NCBI GenBank assembly: GCA_037903475.1
Contig: JBAJFG010000492.1
Coordinates: 1,116,001-1,180,000, forward strand
Direction: 5' to 3'
Length of the DNA stretch: 64,000 nt
From: Ancylostoma caninum
Lineage: Eukaryota; Nematoda; Chromadorea; Rhabditida; Ancylostomatidae
Below are positions 20,214 through 30,865 of this stretch, piece after piece. The first letter of the stretch is position 1. Every line of letters starts with the position of its first letter. The translations under genes were made by a program, and so were the position numbers. Below the pieces are notes generated by a model. It had not been told where the DNA came from and searched no databases. It saw only the letters and a program-made list of their open reading frames with translations.

Positions 20214-22005
20214 TTAAATCAGAAAACTTGCCTTAATATTATAGTGGAAATCGCTTCGCTTTGGCAGTGTCTCACTTGAGAGTTGGTCCAGCTTTTGATA
20301 AATAATTGCGATTTTATTTTCTAGCTCCTCAATCCTTTTTGATTCCCTTGTTTCAGGTTTTGTCATGTTCACAACTTCTTGTTCTTTTCCATCAGCCAAT
20401 TCATGAGTGCTTCCGAACTTGTTCAACGTCTTTTTTACAAAATCGTACACATTTTTAACCTCCGTCACAGCCTTCAATGGGTCTTCCACGAACTTCTGTA
20501 AAGTGGTTCGAAGTTCTCTCTCCCAGATTTCAATGTTCTCGTAATTTGTTTGAAACTCTATCTTTGAAATATTATTTTCATTATCCTTTTTGAATTTGAT
20601 CTCCCAGATGGCTTTATTGCTAGTGCTGTTTGAATCAGGTTCTCTTACTTCTATCAAATCTCTTTGCATTTTCTCTTTATCTTCTGGAGCTTTCTTTATA
20701 TTCTCTTCATTCCTGTGTTGAGCATTTTGGGCTCTGTTTTTGATTTGAGTGTCCATCTCTACTTCTTCAAACATCGCTTTCGCCTCTCTTTTATCTTCCT
20801 GAGCCTTTTCTTTAATTACCTTATCCGAGGTTTCGGCTTTCCTATCTCTTTTTTCTGCTTGGATTTTCATCTTCACCTCCTCCAACATTGCTTTAGCGGT
20901 GTTCGGAGAGAGGCAACAAGAATACATGTTCTGTGCGGCTACGACGAGGTTGATAACATCCAGTGCAGTGATTTCCGTGGATTCATTCCCCATTTTACGG
21001 CCAAAGTGGTAACATAAAGTGGCGAAATCAACAGCAGTGGTTACTGCCATTCCTCGGAGTATTCCAGTGATTATGCTTGATTCCCAGGAGGAAAGTTGAC
21101 GATTGTGACGAGCGACAGCGCGTAAGTATGTAGGAAGTGCTTTGTTAGCAGCTAGTGTGGCTATGGCCGTAGTGAAGTGGAAGATTTCCGTACCACAATG
21201 CTCCCCGTGACTGCGCTTATCCATGATATCACGTAGAAGCCTGTAATTGAAGATATAACAACGGTACACTCTCGACTTCAAATATTGCTAGGGCGGTAAC
21301 CTATTGACATTCAATTAAATCACCGAAAAAGGAAATATCCAAGGTTGCTGACAGACAATGCCGAAAGTCCACTTGCCAACCATCCAGCCGGTGTCCAGAG
21401 CAATGTCAAGGCAGTGAGGGGGGCTGCGACAATGCTAATCCTGTCTAATGTCTCCGTCGCCCTTGCACCCAGTGTACAGGACGGGGGTTCGCCAAAATGA
21501 ATTTCGCTAGCGCTGAAAACGTTTCCGTTCTCATCCTTCTGCCTTTGCTGAGCTCTGAGAAATCCATCAGCTGGGTAACACATCATGCATCGTGGTGCTT
21601 TATTATTGGTGAGATAGTCTGCAAAATCCTCGTAAACTCGAAACGCACAGTCGATAAACTTGCAACCGCCAGCGTTATCCCGCACTCGGAAAACTGAAAT
21701 TAATCCTCTGAGTTTCAGCCGATCGCTCTTGCAGTACTAGAACAGAACTTGACACTAACAGAACAGTACAGAAGGAAACAGGAAGGCAATTTTGTTCTCC
21801 TTAAACTTATTGCTCCAAAATTGAACTAAATGGTTATCATGCAGTGATGCATGATATCACTGTCACTTGTATTGTTTTAGTACTTAATGTCAGACAAAAT
21901 CCGCTCCTTCAATTGAGCTGTTTAAACTGAACTTACCGTAATTTACCATTTTGTGAACAACATCATCTGATCCCAGAATTGGAACAAAAGTTCGAAGAGA
22001 GCTTC
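20214..22005 (-). CDS. DUF4781-like protein, C-terminal three exons
   Basis: Terminal exon 21240-20214 (acceptor TTCAATTACAG), middle exon 21693-21324 (acceptor TTAATTTCAG, donor GTGATT) and an upstream exon ending at 21937 with a consensus GTAAGT donor; introns 83 and 243 bp, all phases match. The protein reads VVHKMVNYVFRVRDNAGGCK, FIDCAFRVYEDFADYLTNNK, APRCMMCYPADGF, then a hydrophobic helix pair (RISIVAAPLTALTLLWTPAG) and DIMDKRSHGEHCG, followed by about 200 residues of Lys/Glu-rich coiled coil. The FxDxxxRVYxxFxDYLxxNKxPxCMMCYPxDGF pattern, the paired hydrophobic helices and the RxxHG motif fit what I recall of DUF4781 proteins of nematodes and insects (function unknown). The 5' border of the first exon is uncertain. 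Upstream exons lie at 23.9, 28.4 and 29.1 kb. Confidence 0.6.
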
Positions 22006-22101
22006 AAACTGTTAAGAAGGTATTATAGGTTGGATATTCCTACCAAAATGCGACGTAAATAGCATTGTAATATCACTGCACGGCCAGCTAAAGCACTTAC
22101 T

Positions 22102-23150
22102 TTGGGAGGCGGACATCTTGAACAACAGTGCCCTACATTCTCCAGAATATGGGGCACGGCTGGGTCACTGCCCCAGATTCATGCGTCGTTGCCCTACTTT
22201 CGTTGGCTGCTCCGCTAATTACAGTGGGGCAGCAAAGAGGTCATCACCACAGCCAGCGGCTGCCTAACTCTGAGAATCTTGTCGAGATCTGACTAGCAAC
22301 AAAGATTGTGCCGTATAGTACTACCTGGTCAGCGACATCTAAAAGTGATCATTTTAACGCTGTCCAATGTGAACTGGTGCATGTTTATTCGTCATCGACT
22401 ATAACCCAGATTATTTGGAGGCTGTTAGCTATGATTGTTCTATTTGGAAGTGGTTAGCTACGACTGATGCTTTCAAAATTGAGATTGCACGACTGATTGA
22501 AGCTTGAGGTCTTCCTTCATTTGTTTGCCCGATCAATATAGTGAAGATTAGATCTTGATATCACACGTCGGCGACTTGATTCTTTTCCACAATAAAGCAA
22601 GAAGAAGATAGAGAAATAAAAACATTATCGCAACTATTTTTCTCCCAGTTTCACTCAAACAAACTTTCGGAACTTCCACGGAGCTTTGAGACATGATCAT
22701 CATGACATCAGAATGATCCAGGAAACTAACATATCAAATGGCATGTTTTCGTCCAATTTTTATAGTGGTATGTTCCTGCTTGACTTCAGCTAGTCATATA
22801 AGAAGCCGTGATAGACGGAACTTCTGTCGGGTCACCCGCGGAAGTTCCGAAAGTTTGTCTGGTTGTACTCGACGGCAGGATATACATATTTCTTCCACGT
22901 TTGAAAGCACGAAAACGGTAACTTTCTTGCTGCGCAAATCAAATATATAGCACAATCTTTGCTCTTGCTATTCAGCTCTCGACAAGATTCTTGCAGTGAA
23001 GCGAGTCCTGGCTGTATCAGTGATCTCTTGCCCCACAGTAATTAGTGGAGCAGCCAACAAAAGTGGGGCAGGGAATCTGGGGCAATGACCCAGTCACGTC
23101 CTGTATTCTGGGAATGTAGGGCACTGGTGTTCAGGATGTCAAGCACCCAA
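22102..23150. mobile_element. Foldback element with TTACT target duplication
   Basis: Arms of about 230 bp (from 22102, TTGGGAGGCGGACATC, and ending 23150, GATGTCAAGCACCCAA) are inverted copies; a second inner inverted pair lies at about 22652-22681 and 22837-22866. TTACT occurs at 22097-22101 and 23151-23155 directly outside the TTGGG...CCCAA ends. The arms carry GGGGCA/TGCCCC-rich sequence. No transposase is encoded. It lies in the presumed intron upstream of 22005 on the gene's side. Superfamily not assigned. Confidence 0.75.
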
Positions 23151-23242
23151 TTACTTCCATTGTCATGGGGTGGTCAAATGAGCGTTTCACTTAACGATAG
23201 TCATTTTATTAGTAAAGCTGCTAACAATTAATTATTTATTTA

Positions 23243-23428
23243 GGCGCGCGTGGCGCAATGGCAAGATGCGCGCAGCGCACGCACACCTTCACAGTTCGAT
23301 CGCTCCCGCGGCGAACGAAGCCATCCATCCCCCGCACTCGATTAATTGGTACTGGAGGAGTCTGGGGGGATGAAGCACCGACTTGATAGATCGAATGCCG
23401 CCCCGCAAGGCACTGTATAGGGCACACA

Positions 23429-23460
<32 letters not shown>

Positions 23461-23572
23461 CCAAAAACACACACACACATTGAATGCCTCTACGATTCTC
23501 ACACGAAGACGAATGCGTGGCGCATCCCACAAATGGGATCTATTAACGCCGTCCACCTTATCCTTTTATCCT
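23243..23572 (+). mobile_element. tRNA-derived SINE with internal CA/CG microsatellite
   Basis: Third copy of the SINE family: A box TGGCGCAATGGCAAGATG, B box AGTTCGATCGC, body with GAGGAGTCTGGGGGGATGAA, tail TTATCCTTTTATCC. A (CGCA)n/(CA)n expansion at about 23426-23480 replaces part of the body. Flanks are TTTATTTA-rich on both sides, so the exact TSD cannot be set. Confidence 0.85.
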
Positions 23573-23919
23573 TCGTTTATTTATTTATTTATTTATTTAT
23601 TCACTTGTTATTTGTTTATTAATGCATCCTTACTGATGTACACGATACCAGCAACAATCAATAGGACAAAAACATGGGTAAGAAAGGTGTTTTTTGTATT
23701 ATATTTTGTGTTATAAATTATCAACCCCTGACCGAAATATATCGATAAATAGAGCGTGTCGACCGGTCGTACACGTTGTCGCGAAGCATTAAACGCTTTC
23801 ATGATTATGTGTAGACCCGGACACATAGGGGCAAATGCTAACAAATGTTTCTCATCGTAAACTCCTTTCAAAAAGAAATTACAAAACAAACCAACAGTTT
23901 GTGCTGTAGGTGCATCTAC

Positions 23920-23961
23920 TTGCCCAATTCTTTCTTCTAACAGAATGTAGATAGGTACCAC
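23920..23961 (-). CDS. Upstream exon of the DUF4781-like gene (probable)
   Basis: After the acceptor TTATTTGCAG the frame reads VVPIYILLEERIGQ and then a possible donor CAA|GTAGAT, phase 0 at both ends. Joined to the exon at 28448-28579 it gives GGNTIDVQ-VVPIYILLEERIGQ. The frame stays open much further (to 23608), so the donor could lie lower, for example at GTAATT after VDAPTAQTVGLF. The join to the 22-kb exon is unresolved. Confidence 0.4.
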
Positions 23962-24479
23962 CTGCAAATAAGCGTAGAGAATTTCAAAGCGAATACCGCT
24001 AAAAATGAATTGTATACTCAAATAATTTCTCGCTTTTCCCATGAGCAATTTATTATGCCTCAGTCCAGTGTGAAATTATCACCTCATTGGATGATGCAAG
24101 TTATCCCTTCGCACAGAGCAAAACAAAAATTATTTTCGAAAGGTGCATTTGTATCCACTCATAATTGCGAACAAAGTTGTAAAAATAGCATGGAGCATTG
24201 ATCCAAATGTACAATAGTAGCCAGTAAGAACGATCAGAGGCATTTTTGACAATGGAATCTTTTGCTACAACTCAGCTCTGAATAGAGCTAAGAGCTAAAT
24301 TTGGAGATGCAATGGGGTTGAATGTAGACATGCTTCCACCACCACAATATTGACAGAAACTACTCTCAAACAAAAATTTTGTTCGAAATCCAAATTCACT
24401 ACTTTCATCGATATGTTTCCTCTTTCACCTATACTTCCTTGCTTTGAGACAAGAAGCAGTTGTTCTCAGAACCCCTTGA
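23962..24479. other. Intron sequence, no feature seen
   Basis: AT-rich stretch between the 23.9-kb exon and the repeat-rich block; nothing further supported. Confidence 0.35.
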
Positions 24480-25140
24480 GCGAGCTGTCACCCTCTTTGC
24501 TCCAAAGCAACATGCAACAACCTTTTAATCAACAAATCGTATTCGAGAAGTTTGATGTGTCGTACCAACGCCATCAGAAAACAGGTCGTCAGCATCCTTT
24601 TCTTCTCAGAACTTATTGAAAAGGAAGAGCTAAGACAAGTTGTCGACTACTTCTTCATAAAAACAACTTGCCAGCATGCTTTTCGGTTGCAAAGGTTGCC
24701 GGCAACTTGTCGACAATCTTTCACCAAACAACTTGTCAACGAAGAACAGTTGGAACAAGTAGCAGTCCAATCTCCTCACCCGCGTAATATACGATTGAAC
24801 CATTACGGACACCGGGTAGCGATTACCGTAGTACAATTGCTATCAGCTTGATGGAAATTGAAGGCAGAAGCAAGTTCACGACGTGTCTTGATGGCTGTCA
24901 AGTATTCAGCAAAAAAAGCGAAGGTGATTTGTCAGCAGGCTTTGGAGTCGACAACTTGCCGGCAAGGAAGGATGACATCAAGCTGTCGACAAGTTTATAC
25001 GGCCGACAACTTGTAGGCAAGCAAGGATGACATCAAGCTGTCGACAAGTTTATACGTCCGACAACTTGTAGGCAAGCAAGGGTGAAAGCAAGATGTCTAC
25101 AAGTTTTGGGACCGAGAACTTGCCGGTAAGATAAGGCCAA
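24480..25140. repeat. ACAACTTGTCGAC-motif block with 55-bp tandem repeat
   Basis: The motif ACAACTTG/CAAGTTGT, often as part of GTCGACAACTTG, recurs about ten times in both orientations (for example 24637, 24665, 24708, 24951, 24984, 25008, 25039). From 24985 a 55-bp unit repeats at 25040 and 25095 (starting GTCGACAAGTTTATACG, ending GGATGACATCAAGCT), with a partial unit before it. No ORF is convincing. Confidence 0.8.
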
Positions 25141-25435
25141 AACAAGCTCCTAACAATCTCTGGGGTGAGCAACTTTCAGATGCTGTTGATAATTATCAAT
25201 TCTAATAATATCAACCTTCCTCATTAATTCACCATTGTCTAGATATGTTGTACACTGTCATGGGCAGATTCCTCTGTTTACGATAGGTGCTTGTAAACCG
25301 CAAGGTCATGCTTTTGATAGCACTTGTGTGGATACCCCTCGCGGTTATTACTTTGAAATAGGTATCTATTGTACAGATTTGAGCATCTAGGGCAACTCCG
25401 CCCCCATCTTTTGCATAAAAGACCCTGGATGCTCA

Positions 25436-26178
25436 CAAGGGAAGTGCACGAAATTAAGCTGCGCTTTCGGAACGAGACATATATAATTGGAAAGCTTATC
25501 TCAAATGATGTCACAGATTATATTTGAAATTTGCTAAATGGTTAATACGAGCTCAAAATTCCATTTCCTGCCATATTGACATATAACTCCCTCAATCATG
25601 GCTTGGCAGCTGGATAACCGAGTGGATAGTGATGCTGACTCATAGGGTGAAGGTCGAGGGTTTGCATCCTGTCCCCAATTTTGTTCTGCAAACTTCAATT
25701 GCTGACCTTTGACAGGGTGAGGAGCTGTTCAGGAGATTGCTGATTATTGATGTTACACAATGAAAGGTACACGAAGACTTCCTCTGTATGAAGCCTATTA
25801 CGCTGTTTGATAAAGGCTTGGTCCAGTTCTTCTTACAATTGGTCACTCTTATGGCCTGAACAAAAACAGGTGCAATCTGATAGAAGAATTGCATTAACAC
25901 CCAGTACAGAGCAATTTTCCATTATTTTCAAAGAATCACTCGTAGCTATTGCTCATTTATCTCCTGAACAATTCCGCACTCTGTCAAAGATTAGCTATTA
26001 AAGTCTGCAAAACTCTAGTTGGGGACAGGATGCAAACACTCGACCTACATCCTATGTATCAGCATCACTATCCACTCGGCTACCCAGCTAAAATGTCATG
26101 GCTGAGGGAGGTATATCTCAATATGGCAGGAAATGGAATTTTGAGCTTGTATTAACCAAATAGCAAATTTCAAATATA
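25436..26178. mobile_element. Third Tc5-like foldback, right end missing
   Basis: Starts CAAGGGAAGTGCACG right after CTCA, as in the copy at 14601. Arms 25520-25800 and about 25890-26178 are inverted copies; each has a tRNA-like block (25607-25678 plus: TAACCGAGTGG and GGTTTGCATCC; 26024-26095 minus). The outermost ~85 bp of the right arm, including the terminal CTTCCCTTG, are replaced by an AT-only stretch (26179-26225) next to the Penelope-like element. The inner arm sequence differs from the other two copies, so it is a related subfamily. Confidence 0.65.
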
Positions 26179-26250
26179 ATTAAATAATTAATAATTAAAT
26201 AAATTATAATTATTAATAATTATACCATCGTTCGGAAATCTGGCCTTCCA

Positions 26251-26697
26251 GTGCGTGTTGTCTTTCGACCACCGCTGACACTCAAAGATATGCTAACTTC
26301 GTCGCGCGTTTACGAAGCAGGATGCGATCAACAATGGTGTCGGTACTGTCGCGATCAGAAGAAGATCTGTAATCTGCGTGGGACCGTATATCTGATTACC
26401 TGCAACGGATGCGGTCAGCGATATGTGGGAGAAACTGAGCGACCACTGAGAAAAAGACCAGACGAAAATCGACGAGCGCTATGCCACCCACAATCGTACC
26501 CTACCAACAGTTTCTCTAAGCACCGAACGACGATGCACACACGAGAATCTGCTCCAGACTTCGAGATCAGAGTGTTGCATCGAAACCTCGAGAAGCCTCT
26601 CGAGAGGAAAATCATGGAGGCCAAAGAAATTAAACGGTGCAAACCCGAAATCAATAGTAGGGAAGAACTCGTGGAGGCTCTAAAATATATAGCTTGA
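26251..26697 (+). CDS. GIY-YIG endonuclease domain of a Penelope-like element
   Basis: The 148-residue ORF shows the C-terminal Penelope arrangement: a linker ending in SSRVYEAG, a cysteine knuckle CDQQWCRYC, then NLRGTVYLITCNGCGQRYVG followed by ETERPLRKR, which are the GIY (here VYL) and YIG (here YVG) blocks with the catalytic Arg of the next helix. The final part (PLERKIMEAKEIKRCKPEIN) matches the ExxxI...K..xPxlN end of the family. In Penelope-like elements this nuclease nicks the target for priming. The expected EH/Arg helix is partly degraded (RKRPDENRRALC in place of KRxxEH). Reading frame is intact but the element is truncated, so it is probably not expressed as a full protein. Confidence 0.85.
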   Translation: MRVVFRPPLTLKDMLTSSRVYEAGCDQQWCRYCRDQKKICNLRGTVYLITCNGCGQRYVGETERPLRKRPDENRRALCHPQSYPTNSFSKHRTTMHTRESAPDFEIRVLHRNLEKPLERKIMEAKEIKRCKPEINSREELVEALKYIA

Positions 26698-26891
26698 TCG
26701 ATTACGAAAAGCAGATGGAGTAGCAGTATATCGACCAGTGGAGATTACAGTATCACGAAACACCATATAAATACACACTGCAGTCCCAAGACAAATTTAT
26801 TGTATTCCTTCTGGTAACACGCTCGGTGGGTGCGGACAGTTGTCAATTAGTTGTCGTTGTGTGTTGTATGTAACTTGCTTTTTGTTAAGAT

Positions 26892-26916
26892 CTGAAGAAG
26901 GCGCTACGCGCCGAAA
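26892..26916 (+). ncRNA. Hammerhead-ribozyme-type core in the Penelope tail
   Basis: CTGAAGA (26892-26898) fits the CUGANGA core; a 5-bp stem GGCGC-TAC-GCGCC (26900-26912) fits stem II; GAAA (26913-26916) completes the core. Hammerhead motifs with small stems are known from Penelope-like elements. Stem I and stem III with a UH cleavage site cannot be closed convincingly in the flanks, so activity is unproven. Confidence 0.5.
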
Positions 26917-26960
26917 GGTTATCAAGCAAAAGAAAATAAAGAAGCTCTCATCCAGTGCTG

Positions 26961-27685
26961 AACAAAATATTATGAAATGAGACTTAGGGACAGCGCTATA
27001 ATATGATTTTTTTTGCTGAGTTTGACAACTTAGCTATGTATGTATGTCCTCACATTTGAGGAGCAAGGGAATCTCAGTTATACCAATTACTGGCGGAAAA
27101 ATGGACTAAAATTATTTGATCTGAATCACATCCTCTCTTCTCTCGGTAGCTAGGAGTAAGGATATTAGACAGAATATCAAGTCCGAAGCAAAAGAGGTTT
27201 GGGTCTAATAATTCAATTATCATGTATGATAAGGTGTTTTGAGGGAGCTCCATGCAGAGCCCTAAGTAGCCAAACTTCATTGTGATGGCTCAATTTAGAG
27301 CTTACATGTAGCAAGAGATTTTCTCCCCTTCGCACATTATACTGGCCGCTGTTGTACGAGTGTGCCCATGTCCTGGCTTTCGCGTACCACAAAGTCAATC
27401 ACACTTGAAGAATCACACATTATCTTCGGAGCATGATTAGCATCTCAAGTCAAAGATCCACGTTTTGCTTGGCACAACGAACGCTAATATGCAAGCGCTC
27501 AGTGGAATATTTTAGAGCCTTAATTCCACCAAGGACTGATAACAAATTCCCCCCCCCCCTCCCCCTACCCACCTCTCAAGCGAACGGTCTTAGAAAAAAA
27601 GCTTTTCAAATTGAAAGCCTATCGACGCATAAATTATGTCGTTACATGTGACAGAGATGAGATAGATGAACGGTGGTTCTCTTAA
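26961..27685. other. No gene seen
   Basis: Decayed sequence with a C-run at 27551-27563. No exon with good splice borders found. Confidence 0.3.
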
Positions 27686-28407
27686 AGGCAGCACCCACGG
27701 AAATTTTTGTTCTTGATATTTTCGCACAGTTCGGGGTAATTGCGTACACTGAACACTGCCATAGTGCCGAAAACAGTAGAAACCATCGGAATTTCCGTTG
27801 TCCGAAACCTCTCGCTGATCGCTTCCGAGCAGTGATGTGGACCGATCCAAGAAAGTCGATAACGCTGCTTTTTTCCAGCTGCTTTGCGGGCGAAATCGCT
27901 TCTCCACATTGTTTTGCACCGCTTCTAAAGTTGATGCAGGAAAACGATCTTTGAAAAAGATATCCTGACCGATCAAGGTGTGGCAGCAAGGCTAACGAAC
28001 TCTAAAACGTTCCGAAAAACACGAAAGAATTCGAAGATGAGAAACTGGCAAAAGTCAGCAATACAAGTGACTAATCAAGGAAATTTGCTGTTAAATCACA
28101 AGTAGGAAAATTCGCTGTGGCAAGCAAAGCAAAAATTGAATACCAAGTGCTTAAGAAGAACTTTAATATGACAAGAAAAGAAATGTCTGCCAGGAAATCA
28201 ACTGGCAGCATTGCTGCGCTGCCGCTACACCTCGATCGAACGACCCCACGCTGATCCTGCTGATCCAGGATCTTGGACATTGAACTAGTTATATCTCAGG
28301 GACGGTGACGCTTTCCATACTATAGTCTTCGCGGGGTTGTTGGGACAATTGTTAAGCTTCCAAAATGATCAAAATCTCCGACACGAAAATTTCCGTGGGC
28401 GCTGCCT
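27686..28407. mobile_element. TTAA-flanked element, AGGCAGC ends (copy 1)
   Basis: 722 bp with terminal repeats AGGCAGCACCCACGGAAATT and the reverse complement of AGGCAGCGCCCACGGAAATT, flanked by TTAA at 27682-27685 and 28408-28411. The interior shares long stretches with copy 2 at 39394-40837 (for example AAACCATCGRAAT and the CGATCTGTT/GCGCAACT-like middle) in the same terminal order. TTAA duplication is the piggyBac target habit, although the AGGCAGC end is not the usual CCY. No transposase ORF. Confidence 0.82.
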
Positions 28408-28447
28408 TTAAGCTTTAGTAGATGAAGTTCTTAAAAATCATTCATAC

Positions 28448-28579
28448 CTGCACATCAATGGTATTTCCTCCGGCAACTTCTTCCATTCTCCTACGAAGGT
28501 TTGCTGCAAATCTGCGCTCTCGATCTCCAAGTGCTTTCAGGAGATTGTTCAACTTTAGCGCTCTTTCCGCATACTCAGA
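28448..28579 (-). CDS. 44-codon exon, probable N-terminal part of DUF4781-like gene
   Basis: Acceptor CTTTAATTCAG, donor CAG|GTATGA, exactly 132 nt in phase 0. Reads SEYAERALKLNNLLKALGDR then ERRFAANLRRRMEEVAGGNT and IDVQ. The amphipathic, Arg/Leu-rich helix and the exon phases are compatible with the exons at 29115-29153 upstream and 23961 downstream. The TTAA element inserted only 40 bp downstream, in the following intron. Confidence 0.55.
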
Positions 28580-29114
28580 CTGAATTAAAGGAAATGAAAT
28601 AAATGAAAATAAGTGAAAAAATAAAACATTTAGGAAAATAAAAAGTAAAAAATTGAAATAAATAATTCCTTTTGAGCGGACATGTTTGTTACATACTAGT
28701 CACTGTTAAGAAGTTTGTTTCAAAATCGCATTCATGCCGGAATTGTAAGCACATATAATAGTATGTTACATTTGTTAGCTCATAATTCATTGGTTTCACT
28801 GTTGTTGATTAGTACTGTTGTTTAAGCTTGAGCAAGTTGTAACTATCTAGTTGTGTCCATACTTTTCTGCGAACCGGCAACGTCGCAGCGACAGCCACAA
28901 CGTGCGCGACGGTAAAAGCAGCAAAGCCGTCGCGCAGCGCAGTCCTGTCTTGGTAAACTTCGCAGATTCACAAAATTTCACATATGTTAGGTTGTCGCGA
29001 AATTTTCCCGCCATTTCCACAAGTCTTTCTTAACTTAATTTCAATTTTTACTATTCTTATCAATCTGAAAATGAGTTAATTCTAACACGCGGTATATGTA
29101 CTATCATTACTTAC

Positions 29115-29153
29115 AAGAAGTCCGGCGGTAACAGTGAAGTTTGTTGGCTGCGG
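29115..29153 (-). CDS. 13-codon exon, probably same gene
   Basis: Acceptor TTCGTTACAG, consensus donor GTAAGT, 39 nt, phase 0, reading PQPTNFTVTAGLL. Its strand, phase and position put it directly before the 44-codon exon (intron 535 bp). Confidence 0.45.
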
Positions 29154-30865
29154 CTGTAACGAAAAAAATGGATGAGGAGAGTGTAATGGTTTGTTAACGC
29201 TTTGTGGTTAAATCCAGGGCGTCCATATTATTATATTCTCCGCAAAATGAGCTAAGGTTCTCAGGAATTATGAATTCAGCCTCGCTCAAATAGGTGATTC
29301 CCTAGCCAAACTTCCTTGGCCTGAGTAAGCGAAACTTCTGGCTACTTTTATCCTAATGACATCAATATTCTCACAATGCATGATAGAGGATATAGAAATT
29401 AGCACGAAAAATAAACGAGGCCTAACAGGTGGCCATTATGGGGGAGGAGGGAGATCCCTTTTGCCCCAACGAGAATAATGTGGAAGGAAGAGAAAAAAAG
29501 GGGGGCGGAAAAATAAAAGAACATAAAAAAGGGAAGCGGGAGAATAAAAGGACACAAACGCGGAAATAAAAGGAGCAAAAAACGAGCCTCAACGAGCGAG
29601 AGGCGGTACGAGTGAGGACGGACCGAGAACAAGCTCGAGGGGGTTGGACTTCGGGTTTTTATAGCTCTCGGGGACGAGGTTTCGCGGAGACGAATGATGG
29701 AGGATGGGGAGTACCGCGGCGTTGACTATGCCGCATTTTCGCGCTTTCCTACACAGCTTCCAATGGTGGTTACCATGTAATTCCATCAAGACCAAGCACT
29801 GCTTCTGAGCAGGTGATTCTCGTTTTGTCGAGGAAATTCAAGGTTGCCGGAGTCCCTACCACCCACATTTCCTTATGGGGTTTACATAGTGAACCCGCTC
29901 CAGTCACTGGTAACGAAGTATGCGAGCTAAGCAGAAGGCCGCCAAAAAGTCAACAAGTTTAGGCACATATCCTCCGCACTTGAAGCTAACTCACATATCC
30001 TCCGCACTTGAAGCTAACGATCACTCAGATCATGAGGTATCTATACGTCGCCTTCCCTTGTTTCTCCGAGAAGACAGTGGTGAACAACAACTGCTTTGTA
30101 ATGGCGTTGGAGTTACTCTGACAGCACATAGGTGTCACGACGAATTCTATTCGATCAGCTCCAAAAAGCGCTCCTCATCCACTTCAGCTGATCGATGAGA
30201 TCTTGTTTTATCTCAGGCCGAAACAGACGTCTTCAAACTTGCAAGACCAAACCTTCACCATGTAATGAGAGGCAGAAGAGAGATCTATCGTGTAACATAT
30301 TTGAAGGATCGTTTGCGCTGCTGTTCTCTGAATTCGTAAGGCAGTAGTAGGGAAACATGCTTAAAATCAACGACGATTTTTCCGGTCATAAAAGTAATGG
30401 ATTTTTAGGGCAAAATCGCTATGAGTAGGCTGTCGACGAACATTTGTGCATTCTGTTGTGGGAAAAGTTGTCGTGGTTTTCAGAAAACTGCTTTTTTAAG
30501 CACACCCTGCCTCGCAGCAACTTGTCTTTTGTATATGTACCAGTCTGGCCGTCCGGCTAACGTCATACTTCCAGACTTCTATTGATGCTCGCTTCGCTCG
30601 CATACTACACGTTGAAAGCGAACACGAAAGTGTAAATGGCTTGGAAAATCTGCATCCTTCCACGCAAATCTATCGCTCTCCTGAGAAACCCTTGATCCCG
30701 TAGGTGGTAGCTTTACTCCACATGAACGAAGTTATACTCTTCCATATGACCGAAGTTACTGGCCCTGAAGAACTGAGTGTAACCAATTCAGTGCAAATGT
30801 TATCTTGAAATGATTTAGGCTCAACTGGTTGTTGTGGTAATTCAAGTGATAAGGATCCACCGGTG
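29154..30865. other. No gene; minus-strand TATA-like box and a short tandem duplication
   Basis: On the minus strand GCTATAAAAACCCG lies near 29655-29668 in a GC-rich flank followed by a purine/pyrimidine-skewed tract, a possible promoter or LTR piece. At 29964-30019 a 28-bp unit (start CACATATCCTCCGCAC) occurs twice in tandem. Nothing else supported. Confidence 0.3.

Larger units (their letters stand above)
26226..26960 (+). mobile_element. Penelope-like element, 5'-truncated 3' end
   Basis: Contains the GIY-YIG endonuclease ORF, a ~190-bp 3' UTR and a tail with a hammerhead-type core (26892-26916) followed by AATAAAG. The reverse transcriptase that should precede the endonuclease is missing, so this is a dead 5'-truncated copy. 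It sits directly beside the cut end of a Tc5-like element, within a presumed intron of the minus-strand gene. Confidence 0.88.

Noticed and set aside
23608..23919. Continuation of the 23.9-kb exon as a long membrane protein
   Set aside because: The frame stays open, but the final part is hydrophobic AT-rich sequence and a donor after the first 14 codons fits better; kept only as a note.
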